From positions 248,001 to 312,000 of the forward strand of contig JADJLN010000019.1 of NCBI GenBank assembly GCA_016710115.1: a stretch of DNA of 64,000 nt. Reading direction: 5' to 3'. The position numbers and the translations under genes were made by a program. Positions 48,726-58,560 of this stretch are shown here, one piece after another. Origin of the DNA: Saprospiraceae bacterium. GTDB lineage: Bacteria; Bacteroidota; Bacteroidia; Chitinophagales; Saprospiraceae. Position 1 is the first letter of the stretch; each line of letters opens with the position of its first letter. The notes below the pieces were generated by a model. That model was given only the letters and a program-made list of their open reading frames with translations, had not been told where the DNA came from and did no database searches.

Positions 48726-49154
48726 ATGAAAACGTTTTATATCTTCCTCCTCATGTTGTCTTCACTATCCATCTTACAGGCTCAAGTACCTGACAGTACC
48801 CTTGAAGACAAGATCTTTACTGTACTCAGTAAACTGGATTATAGTGCCCTTCAAACAGGCATCCATATTGACCGATCACCAGCCTGGGTGCCGGTAGAGC
48901 TGTATGATGGCACTTTGTCATCGGATAGTTTAAAAACGCCATGGAATGTGTTTCATTTCTGGACAGTCAGATCGTGTATATTCCGGAGCAAAGTGACCAA
49001 CCTATTCCGGGAACTTGACCCCCTTTTAAGCGGGCGTCCTGAATGGAGTCTTAACGGACTTTCCGGCATAATCTGTCCCGGAATGTGTGGGATTGACCTC
49101 CCTGATACAGGTAGCATTCTGGTTGTGATGACCGTCATTTGTTTTCAAAAATGA
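48726..49154 (+). pseudogene. Cassette copy 2: truncated large T9SS protein gene
   Basis: The frame starts with the same signal peptide and 80 residues as copy 3 (QAQVPDSTLEDKIFTVLSKLD, split here by family variation). Similarity to copy 3 stops abruptly at 48974 and is replaced by sequence that looks like an insertion-element end. The rest of the open frame to 49154 is fortuitous. Confidence 0.75.
48975..49090. mobile_element. Possible IS21-like terminal remnant
   Basis: It begins TGTATATTCCGG directly at the point where copy 2 stops matching copy 3. Two direct repeats, ATTCCGGAGCAAAGTGACC (48980-48998) and ATTCCGGGAACTTGACC (49004-49020), resemble the multiple repeats at IS21-family ends. 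No transposase gene or second end is visible, and the right boundary is a guess. Confidence 0.35.
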
Positions 49155-49261
49155 AAGCAAATGGCAGCAAGGACAATCAGAATGGAACATTACAGCATGA
49201 TCCTCCGATTGCAGGTGTAAACTTCTCCAGAAATAGAACAGATCTGAGTCAAAGAACATAC

Positions 49262-50304
49262 TCAGGCATACCCGATCACACCTTTCCCTTCGGCCAGTCT
49301 GCGTCGCAGTTCCCTGAAATAGATGACACGCTGGCGGCTCCCGGCAATGGAAAGGTAGGTTGACCCTTTACGCAGCTTTTCAAACCAACGACGGGTATAG
49401 ATGCAGAAATCAGAATAGTCTGTGGTGAGGAAGTTGGGATTGTCAAATGAACAGTAGGTTTGGATCGGATGGCCACCCCGTTCAACCAGAATGGTATTAT
49501 TGGTATGGGTGATCTCGTTGTGGTACAGATGGAACTGACCCTGATCATTCCCGGATTTGCAACCCCTTCGCGCTGTCTCCTCCATTCGTTCGACCAATTC
49601 TTCCAATTGATTGAGTAGAGTTTTACACATGCGGGAGTCTGTAAAGTTGTCCGTTTCGGAATAGAACCGAATCTGATTGATGGTATTGTCCAGAATATTG
49701 ATGGACCAATATTCTGTAGAAGGGATAGCCGCATAGGCTTCTTTCAGTTGAAAGATAACTTCTTTGACTCGAGCTTCTTCAGATGTCAGTACAGTACTCA
49801 CATCAAACTTGCGGTTGCGGTAATGTGGCATTTCCCAGATCGTCTTTGCCCAGATATAAAATTTGAAAAAGGTTAACTCCAGGAACTGGAAGTAGTTGAA
49901 CAGGGAATCTCGCTCGATGCATAGGTAATTGATACATCATCCAATTGTCTCAGTTGCATCAACTGGGTATGGATCGGCGAAAGAAAGTCTACGATCGTTT
50001 CGGGTTGATGCTGGATCATCCCAAAACGAAACGGGATAACCGTGGAGGCATGGCTGGTAAAGAAGTACTCGGGCAACTGGAAGTGGTCCTGAATCTTGAT
50101 AACCTCTTCCAGATTGAGGATTTTGGATCCATCCAGTCGTTTATAGATAGCGCTTTTATCAAGAGAAAGAACGTTCATCAAGATCTGAACGATGTCTACT
50201 CCGTCAGTGCGGCACTTTTTCCGGAGAAGATCAAACCTGGACTGTTGGTACATCTTGATCATAGCCAATTGATTTTCAATGTGTATTAGATATCCGTCAT
50301 TCAC
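49262..50304 (-). pseudogene. HTH transcriptional regulator-like protein, one frameshift
   Basis: ATG 50304 starts an N-terminal helix-turn-helix (DIVQILMNVLSLDKSAIYKRLDG with DGSKILNLEEVIKI), then a long C-terminal domain with no recognised ligand-binding fold (WSINILDNTINQIRFYSE, TYCSFDNPNFLTTDYSDFC). The frame breaks near 49897: SSEIP must join LFNYFQFLELTFF by one missing C. Repaired length is about 347 residues. It lies between cassette copies 2 and 3 on the opposite strand and may regulate them or have come with the inserted DNA. Confidence 0.65.
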
Positions 50305-50739
50305 AATTGTCTAAAACGCGGAAGAAATCATGTTTCAACGTTTAATATAAGGAATTATACCTGATAGTTGGATGATTCAAACATAAAATTTCTTTGATCA
50401 ATTCATTGACAGTTCGAAATTTGGAGCATCAGATCTGAAGAAAAGACTTCTATTTCCTAACTCCAAATTCTACTCAAATGAAAACGATGTACCTCAAAGA
50501 AAACTGGATGCAGCAAAGCGTATCGCCAGGTTTTGGCTCCAGATATCAACTTTGGTGCAGGAAGCCATCAAGTGGCAACCACAGGAGTTAAGTGATTCAA
50601 AAGCTTTCTACCGAAAGCCCATATCTCAAAGTGAAGGGGTTACATTCCTGATTCAGATAGGCCGATTACGAGTAAAACTGAGGAAGAAGGAAGATTAGAG
50701 CCAAGATTATAGACCGGTATTGATATGTAATAAAAAAAT
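50305..50739. other. Gene-free AT-rich spacer before cassette copy 3
   Basis: No credible gene. Near its end (50726-50770) lies a sequence similar to 47997-48040 (ATGTAATAAA, then TATTTGTGGCA, then TTGCCCCAACTGAAG or a close variant). This suggests a shared duplication or deletion junction. Confidence 0.5.
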
Positions 50740-51168
50740 ATGTATTTGTGGCAGAAGTTGCCCCAACTGAAGGAACAAAGAGAATGGACGCCTCACTGTA
50801 TCTCCGATTTTTTTGGATGTAGTGCTGTTGATTGTCAGTATTATGTTGGAAGTCGAACAATAGAGTTAGTAGCAATAAAAGAAAACCATGATAAATCAAT
50901 TAACCAAGGTATGACATTAGTTAAATATAACACTAATATTGGTGAAAATGAAATCACTTACAAATCTAGTGTATATAGCGATTTAAATAATAAATCAGGT
51001 TGTTTTTCATACTTTATTGATACGTCATTTACAAGGACAGTCTCGATAATAAAAGTCGATTCTCTGGATTATATTATTTCTGGAACATTTGAATTTACAG
51101 CAGTAAATCAATGTTTTGATACTGTTAAAATAACAGATGGATACTTTGATCTTAAGTATCGATTTTAG
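50740..51168 (+). pseudogene. Cassette copy 3: DUF6252-like protein lacking its signal peptide
   Basis: From REWTPHCISDFFGCSAVDCQYY onwards it matches the lipoprotein of copy 2, including ISGTFEFTAVNQ and TVKITDGYFDLKYRF. The first 45 or so residues of copy 2, with the lipobox, are missing; a deletion joins an upstream sequence directly to the EWTP codons. If translated, it would stay in the cytoplasm, so it is probably non-functional. Confidence 0.7.
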
Positions 51169-51225
51169 TCTGCCCGAGTAATAATTATACCCTTAAATAA
51201 AATTTGTTAAGGGTGATTTCACATG

Positions 51226-51273
51226 AAATCATCAGCCTGACTATTTCCATTTTCTCACCTAATTTCTCTCCCC
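51226..51273 (+). repeat. Conserved leader upstream of the large cassette gene (copy 3 of 3)
   Basis: Third copy of the pyrimidine-rich leader found at 47756 and 48678, directly before the ATG of the full-length gene. Confidence 0.75.
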
Positions 51274-54200
51274 ATGAAAACGTTTTACATCTTTCTTATC
51301 ATGATGTCTTGCCATTCAGTCATACAAGCGCAAGTCCCTGACAGCACATTGGAAGAAAAAATATTTACTGTACTCAGTGAATTGGATTACAGTTCTCTTC
51401 AAACAGGCATCCATATCGACCGATCACCAGCCTGGGTACCGGTGGAGCTGTATGATGGCACATGGTCAACTGACAGTGTGAAATCGTCATGGAATGTGTT
51501 TCATTTCCTGTACAGTCAGATCGCCTGGGCACAAGTCAATTCATCTGCATTTGCACCCATGGACAGTGTGATGAATCACAACATGCAGCACCTGAAAAAT
51601 CAGGACACGACAATCATCGGTGGTATCTGGGCCCCAATATGACCGCTTTTGCCTGGGCGGTAGATAGTAACCTGATCACGGTGGATAGTGGGATATGTCA
51701 CCTGGTAGCAGGAGCATCCACTCCATTTTTTCAGCAAAACGTATTTGCCATGGCCCTCTCTGATGATCGGCGGGATAGTCTTTTCCAGATTGTCAGGATC
51801 GATACAGCATGGATGTTCACCACCCAATCTGCAGGATGGGGCGATCTGGCCATGGATGCAGATGATGGACTGGGTTGGCGAAGCATTGTACCCGGTGATG
51901 TGTTGACTATTGCGTATTCTGCTGCGGGTATTAAATTGGTGAAATTCAGAATGATCACTACATATGGCGATACACTGATCTCCGGTATGGAATGGACTAT
52001 CCTTGGATCACAGAATTTGTTACCGTGGCAAACAAGAGGATTTAAAGAGGAACCAGATGAGATCATCAAATTCCCGCAGGGAAGTTTCAAATACTTCACA
52101 CATTTTGAGGAATATAAAGACAAATGTGGCGAAGTTGCCTATGATGAAACCCAAATTCTCTTGCCTTCAGGATTGACTGCGAATGTGTTTCTCAACAAGA
52201 ATTGTGATGTACCCAAGTTGCGCAAACCACTAATCATCCTGGATGGTTTTGATTCAGGAAGGACGTATGATTGGGAATTTATACTAGCACCCAATGGTGG
52301 TATTTTAAATTTGCCTTATGAAGATGAAAATGAAATGAAATTATCCGACTACTTCCATGATTCAAACTACGACATCATATTCGTAGACTGGAGCGATGCC
52401 ACAGGAGATATCCGGGACAATGGTGAATACCTTCGCCAGTTCATCCAATACATCAATGACATCAAACACAGCAATGGCAGTACAGAGAAAAACGTGATTA
52501 TCGGTGCCAGCATGGGTGGCCTCATTGGCAAGTGGGGTTTGTTGAAAATGCAGAATGCAAGCGAAGACAGTGAGACGGAGTTGTTTGTCACCTTTGATTC
52601 TCCACATCAGGGTGCCAATATTCCTGTCGGTATGCAGGCAATGATCAAGGATCTTGCATATACCAAGGTTTTCAACATTCCGCTAAAGGAGCAAAATTCA
52701 AAAATAAATTATTTTTTGTCAGCACTTGATTCGAAAGCAGCGCGGCAGATGCTGTATTATAACTGGACAACTGTAGTATCCGGGAGCGCTACTGCTGCTC
52801 AGCTAAGTGAACAGCATGATGCTTTTTATACCGAACTGAATGGCATGGGGGTATTGACAGTTCCCACGGTGGCGATTGCAAACGGTTCTATTCATGGCCT
52901 GGGTAACTCGATTGTGCCAGGTGAGCTTTTGATGACTGACGTTCTTGACTCGGGTGTTGGTCTTTTCTGTAATGAATTTGGAGACGACTTTACTGGTTTT
53001 TTGAATTTTGTCAGAATTAAAGTCGATGTATGGGCGAGTCCTGGCTCAGGTTCACTGGTCTACAAAAAAAACATGTTCCATTCCTCCGCCGTTTTTGGAC
53101 TACCGATATTGAATACCAAGTCATTTTACAGTGCTTTGAATGTGATTTCTTATGATCATGTACCAGGAGGATTACGAGCGTTTAATGGGTTTGATGAAAA
53201 CGATAATGAGCTGTCCGGCTTCCCATTCAAGAAAAAATCATTCTGTTTTATTCCAACGATCAGTGCTTTGAATTTGAATACTTCTGACCCATTCTATCAG
53301 GGTGTCGATTTGGAGGATGTGGAAGGGAATGTAGAAAATGGAATTACACCATTTCGGTCCTATGTAGGTACAACAGAGTATTCACAAAACTATGGGGAAA
53401 ATCAGCCAAATGAACCTCATGTTGTGTTTGATAAACAGAAAGCCAACCTGGCCAAAGCCATGTTAATCAAGCACGAGTTGACTTCAAGTGACAATCCTCT
53501 ATCAACACGGACGTTCAATTTTGGTGAGGCACCGTTGTTGACATTTAATTACAGCTCCAGCATACCTTTGAAAACCGGTCATATTATCCATACGAATTTG
53601 CAGGTTATTAGCAGTGGTCAATTATGGATTAACCGATTGGACAAGATTGGTTTTACTGACTTGACAAATAGTCCACTCAATGGAGCTCACCCAATATTTG
53701 ATGTCTGGCTTGGTGAAGACTTCTGCAGTGGTTTGCCAAGAACGGTCACCGTAAAAGATGGTGGACTTATACTGATTGGGGACGCAAATAATGATCTACA
53801 GGGGAGGTTGAATATTGATAATGGTACTAAGTTGGTGGTAGATGATGCAGGAGCGGTGATTCTTGAAAAAGGATATCACAACAATATTATTGTCCATGAC
53901 GGTTCCATTGAAATTAAATCAGGTGGTACCATTGATGCCCGTTGGGGCAGTCGAATCCTCATTCGAGAGGGTGGAATCATGAAAGTAAGATCCGGTGGCA
54001 AACTTTTTATCAAACAGTATTCCAGTCTGGAAGTGGAAGAAGGTGGGAAGCTCATACTTGAGCCAGGTGCAGAAATCTACCTCTGGGATGGTCCAAATCC
54101 GAACGGAAATGCAACCATTCATATCCATGATGGCGGCGAACTGGAATGGCAGGGAGATATCCAGTTCTCAGGTAATGGATTCTTCCAGTTTGATGCTGGA

Positions 54201-55877
54201 AATATCTTTACAGCTTTGACAGACTGGAACCTGGCCGGAATGGGAAGTGAATTCCGAATGATTCGAATGAACAACAACGCCACCCTGAAAGTGAATGGTG
54301 TGAATATGTACCTGAGTGATGGGGGTGTAGAATTTGAACAAGCTTCATCGTTGGATCATTATTCCGGTGAAAATCGTTTGGAAGGTGTACGGTTCTATGG
54401 AGCCTCAGCTCAAACCGGTTTTGGAATGAATGACTTTTATCCAACGAAGGTGTTCATTGACAATTGCCATTTTGACAATTTGGAAAACGGATACAATGTG
54501 GCCGAGTATCAAGGAGTCAACCCGGATTTCATCCTTCAAAACTCCTTGTTTGAAGATTGTGTCAATGGTCTGACGGCGAGCCCGGCCACGTCGATCAGTA
54601 TCGATCAATCTGTATTTGACCATTGTGTCACAGGTGCCTATTTCAAAGATGTAAAGTATGCTTATCTGAATGAGTGTAGTATTCTGGGGGACCCGATCAC
54701 AACAGACATCGGGGTTTTTCTGGAAGACACACCCGTATTCCGGATGCATGGCGGAGTAATGGATGGATTGGATGACGGGATTCAAAGCCTGGGTGGTAAT
54801 CAAACGAATGTATTTCTCTATTCACAAGCCACCATCTCGAATTGTGATAGAGGTATCTATATCCAAAAGGGCGGCATCAATAGCAATGGTCAGGATTATG
54901 GCATGGTGCTGTTAGATTGTGCCAATTTGCTGAATAACAAGGAAGGCGTGATTGGTGAGGATATCCTCCTTCAAGTCGATGCGGTCGGGAATGCCACCCA
55001 CCACCCGAATCAGACTATCACACCCAACACCTTTGTGAACGGAGATGACCCCATAGGATTTGATGACATTTTCCAGATCTGTTATGATGTTCGGGATGCT
55101 GAGAATGTTTTGGCAAGACAGAATGTCTGGGGCAATGGGGCGCCCAGTAATCAGTATGATTTTGACAATCATGATTTTGGTACAGGAACAAATGGATGTG
55201 ACTTAAAATATAATAAAGTGGATAACATCATTTGGAATCCAACTGCTCAATATGTAGTCTCTTGTCCACTTCCTCCCCGTGCTCCCGGGTATGTGGATAA
55301 TGGTGGATTGACCACTCCACCTGTCTTTGGCAGTACAGAGACCTGTACAATCGATGTCGGGTCATCATCCTTGTCACTGCACAATCAGTGGGCTCGTGGA
55401 TTTGAACGTTTTTATGCTGAAGATCTCGAAGGGGCGGAAGAATGGCTCATTCCTGTGGCCGGAGTGTCAAACAACATACGCGAAAGTCTAAGTAATGTTT
55501 GCAGGAAGTACATCGACCAAGCTCGCGTAATGAGTTTTGCCATTGCAACTGTTCAGGGATTAAATCCAGCAAAGCAGAGCGGTATCTCTAATACTTTCAA
55601 GCAAAATAGTTGGAATGAAGAGCCGAATGAGCCTGGCCCAACGGATTTGATAATCTCACCAAATCCTGCCCGAGATGCCATCCAAATCCTGACATCGGAG
55701 ACTTCAACTTTGCAGTTTCGTGTAGTTAACTCTATGGGTATGCTAATGCAGCAAGGCACATTCCGAACAAAAGAAGTTGTGAATGTACATACATGGCCAG
55801 AAGGCATGTATGAAGTACAACTAACGGATGCCTTTGGTCAAATAATAAATCATGCCCGATTTTTAGTTACAAAATAA
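51274..55877 (+). pseudogene. Cassette copy 3: large T9SS protein with alpha/beta-hydrolase and beta-helix domains, one frameshift
   Basis: The gene encodes about 1530 residues across one frame break near 51632, where GGIWAP must join NMTAFAWAVD by one missing C in a C run. In order it has a signal peptide (MKTFYIFLIMMSCHSVIQAQ), a new N-terminal domain, an alpha/beta-hydrolase-like region (LIILDGFDSGRTYDWEF, nucleophile elbow GASMGGLIGKWG), a right-handed beta-helix (repeats such as GGKLFIKQYSSLEVEEGGKL and DGGVEFEQASS) and a T9SS sorting domain (LIISPNPARDAIQIL to the C-terminus). It should be exported and act on a surface or external substrate, probably an ester or lipid. It is the only cassette copy that is complete apart from the frameshift. 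Confidence 0.85.
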
Positions 55878-56210
55878 AAGGCAATGAGTCTACTGGCGGC
55901 TGGTCAGTGAGTAGAATTATGAGTATTAATCTCAACGACTTCAAATCTGCCTTCGCCTACCGGCCCGTCCGATAAGCACACGAACACGACACTGTAAACA
56001 CTGACAATTCTCCTTCTTTTATAAGGACCCACCCCTGAATGGTTCTTGCCGGAGGCTTGTCTGCACACTACGTTTGGAGGCCTTTCGGGGGAGCTGGCGA
56101 GCAGTTCCCCCGATCAGCCTTGTTTTCTGGAAACACCATATTTTCCTGGTGCTGAGATTGGATCTCACCCCGCCTTGAATACACATACTTAACCCTGAAA
56201 CAGTTCAGTC
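55878..56210. other. Gene-free spacer with a GC-rich hairpin
   Basis: No gene is seen. An inverted repeat CGGGGGA...TTCCCCCG at 56086-56112 could form a hairpin but has no T-run, so I do not call it a terminator. Confidence 0.5.
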
Positions 56211-56702
56211 ATGTTTACTCGAATCACCCTTATTCTTTCCCTGATCGTCACCCTGTCTTTCCAACTTCAATCCCAAACCCGTCCCTATGTCACCCTGGGT
56301 ATCGGCTGGCCGGAGGGGATACTGGTTGGCCTGAAAGCGCCTGTGGGCCCGTGTACATTCGGTATTGCAGCCGGGGGTATCCCCGAGATGGCCACCGTCA
56401 GCACCGACATCACCTATCACTTTGCCGGGCGGGTGAATGTAGGCGTACTCCGGCCCTGGTATGTGCGCATGCCGCTGATGTACAACCGGCATCAACCCGA
56501 AGCCGGCGAAGCAGCAAAAACCGCCCTGCGCACCGCCCTGCGTTTCGGGTTTGCCTGGTTTCCCACTCCGGGTATCGGTGTCAGCCTCGAGGCGGGCCCC
56601 GGGTTTCATCTCTATAATGAATACATGGATGTACTTGAACCGGAGGGAAAAGGGTTCGGCGTGGAACCCGGAGCAAACCTGTCCCTGTATATCCGGATCT
56701 GA
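56211..56702 (+). CDS. Small secreted beta-barrel-like protein
   Basis: The 163-residue protein has a signal peptide (MFTRITLILSLIVTLSFQLQSQ) and a mature part of alternating polar/hydrophobic strands rich in Gly, Pro and aromatics (YVTLGIGWPEGILVGLK, RFGFAWFPTPGIGVSLEAGPG), ending in a C-terminal hydrophobic strand. This fits a small outer-membrane barrel. Its GC content is visibly higher than the cassette region to the left. Confidence 0.65.
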   Translation: MFTRITLILSLIVTLSFQLQSQTRPYVTLGIGWPEGILVGLKAPVGPCTFGIAAGGIPEMATVSTDITYHFAGRVNVGVLRPWYVRMPLMYNRHQPEAGEAAKTALRTALRFGFAWFPTPGIGVSLEAGPGFHLYNEYMDVLEPEGKGFGVEPGANLSLYIRI

Positions 56703-56745
56703 TGCCGGCTGGTAGCACAGAAGGGTAATTTGCACGCAGGAAAGC

Positions 56746-56768
56746 CGGTTTTCCTGTTCTGAAAACCG
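56746..56768 (+). terminator. Hairpin after the small secreted protein
   Basis: The perfect stem CGGTTTTC/GAAAACCG with a 7-base loop is followed only by ATTTCT, so termination is uncertain. Confidence 0.35.
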
Positions 56769-56955
56769 ATTTCTGTGAACAACGGGATCAACGGGAAGAC
56801 AACCGCACCGGGAACTCTTCATGCACGCTACACGCCACAGCATAGATCTCACTGGCACTCCGACAGATCCTCCATCTCATTCATTCCTGATCTGGGTATC
56901 CCGGTGGCGATTCAGAGCTGTTTCGCCCCGGGATCAACCGGCATACCGCCGCGAT

Positions 56956-57567
56956 CTAGCCCATTTCGGCTACCACCTCCCGCACCTCGGGCACCATCCG
57001 CTTGAGCATCCCCTCGATACCGGCCTTGAGCGTGACCGTACTGGACGGACAACCACTGCAGGAGCCCTGCATGATGACACTCACCACACCCTCGCGGAAG
57101 CCCTTGAACTCGATATTTCCCCCGTCCATTTCCACGGCGGGTTTGACATAGGTCTCGATCAGCTCGACAATCTTTCTGGCGATGGCCGCATCCTCTTCGG
57201 AATAGTCATAGTCGGCACCCCGCTCCTCCACCATGGCTTGCATGGCCTCGGTGAATCCGTCCCGGATCACCTCTTTTCCGTCCTCGATATAGGCCTTGAG
57301 AAACTCCTTCAACCGCAGCATCACATCTTCCCAGGCAAAGGAGAGTTCCTTGGTGACCGTCACAAAATTATTGGAGATATACACACCCCGCACGTAGGGC
57401 AGGGCAAACAATTCATGCGCCAGCGGAGACCATTCCGCGGCGAGCTCGGCCGTCCGAAAGTCTGCAGTACCGGTGTACAACATCCTGTTCGTCACATATT
57501 TCAATGATTCGGGATTGGGCGTTTGTTCGGTGTACATCATCACCGGTGTTTTGACCACATCGCTCAT
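56956..57567 (-). CDS. NifU/Nfu-type iron-sulfur cluster carrier
   Basis: The 203-residue protein starts at MSDVVKTPV (57567) and has an Nfu N-terminal domain (YTEQTPNPESLKYVTNRML) and a C-terminal NifU domain with the CxxC motif SCSGCPSSTVTLKAG that holds a 4Fe-4S cluster. It delivers clusters to target enzymes. An upstream Met at 57585 is possible but less likely. Confidence 0.95.
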   Translation of the reverse strand: MSDVVKTPVMMYTEQTPNPESLKYVTNRMLYTGTADFRTAELAAEWSPLAHELFALPYVRGVYISNNFVTVTKELSFAWEDVMLRLKEFLKAYIEDGKEVIRDGFTEAMQAMVEERGADYDYSEEDAAIARKIVELIETYVKPAVEMDGGNIEFKGFREGVVSVIMQGSCSGCPSSTVTLKAGIEGMLKRMVPEVREVVAEMG

Positions 57568-57619
57568 ACTGGATGGTTTTAGCAAATGAAACGGTTTTCC
57601 GACAGGAAGGTTGTTCTCC

Positions 57620-58558
57620 CTACAGAGATTCCAGCATCAACCGCACCAGCCCCAGGGATCGCTTTTCCGGTATGGGTGTCCACGTATATCCACCCGCCGT
57701 GATCGACTGATCGGCCCAGGCCGCATAATAATTGTTCTGAACTGCCTCGGTGACACAGAACAGACGTCCTGTTTTTCCAACGGGGATATCCTCGATCCGG
57801 AAAACCCCGCCTCCCTGATAGTCGAGCGCATAACTGTGTCCCGACTCCAGCCAGTACACCGCCGTGTTGCTCTCTGCAAACCCGTCGGGCAATTGTACCT
57901 GAATGTCGGGATCGACAGGATTCAGTTCCATCTTCTCACCTGCACACCAGGTGCCCGCAGAGGGAATGGCCATCAGATACCCGTTGACGCCGGCACCATT
58001 CACCGGATCAATCCAGTTGGTGAGGCTCAGCTGACCCTGGGGCGCTTCCTGCCATCGAAACGCCCATGGCGTGGGGCGGATACCCTGGTACATCATCAGG
58101 GTGCCACTGCTCACTTCCGGCCAACGAACCAGAATGTCCTTGGTCAGGATCAGGGCCTCCCCCTCCTTGTAGGCCGTCAGCTGAAAGATCTTGTTGGATC
58201 GCACCTGATCTGTATAAGATCGCATGGACAGATGCCGGTTGACCTGATCGGCCAGGGTGCGCACCTCCTTCCAATGCAGGACATATCCATCATCGATGAC
58301 GGTCCCGCCTGCCGTGGTCCAGGCCTGGTCCGGAATTTCGATCAGCACACCCGTTTCTGACCGGACCTGATTGACCTGGCCTGTCGTCCCGACCAGCTGG
58401 AAGACGGAATCAATCTCGCCGGGTTGCAGGGAATAGTAATTCAGGATGTTGCCCCGGGGAATAGGCACCACATAATCCGGTTTGAATTCATCCACTTCGG
58501 ATTGGCAGGATGCCAGCAACATGCCTCCCAGAAGACTCAAGAGGATCGATCTGATCAT
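57620..58558 (-). CDS. Lipoprotein of unknown function
   Basis: The 312-residue protein has a lipoprotein signal (MIRSILLSLLGGMLLASC, lipobox LASC). The mature part is a beta-rich sequence with no domain I can name. It follows the anti-sigma-like gene by 2 bp (58558 against 58561) on the same strand and is probably in the same operon as the ECF sigma factor at 60125. Confidence 0.75.
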   Translation of the reverse strand: MIRSILLSLLGGMLLASCQSEVDEFKPDYVVPIPRGNILNYYSLQPGEIDSVFQLVGTTGQVNQVRSETGVLIEIPDQAWTTAGGTVIDDGYVLHWKEVRTLADQVNRHLSMRSYTDQVRSNKIFQLTAYKEGEALILTKDILVRWPEVSSGTLMMYQGIRPTPWAFRWQEAPQGQLSLTNWIDPVNGAGVNGYLMAIPSAGTWCAGEKMELNPVDPDIQVQLPDGFAESNTAVYWLESGHSYALDYQGGGVFRIEDIPVGKTGRLFCVTEAVQNNYYAAWADQSITAGGYTWTPIPEKRSLGLVRLMLESL

Positions 58559-58560
58559 GA

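Noticed and set aside
50478..50560. Short frame starting MKTMYLKENW as a fourth cassette copy
   Set aside because: Only the first few codons resemble the cassette start; it has no signal peptide and stops after about 37 codons.
56086..56112. GC-rich hairpin as a terminator for the large T9SS gene
   Set aside because: It lies 210 bp after the stop and has no T-run on either strand.
56205..56858. Minus-strand open frame of 217 codons over the small secreted protein
   Set aside because: The plus-strand frame has a proper signal peptide and beta-strand pattern; the antisense frame has neither.
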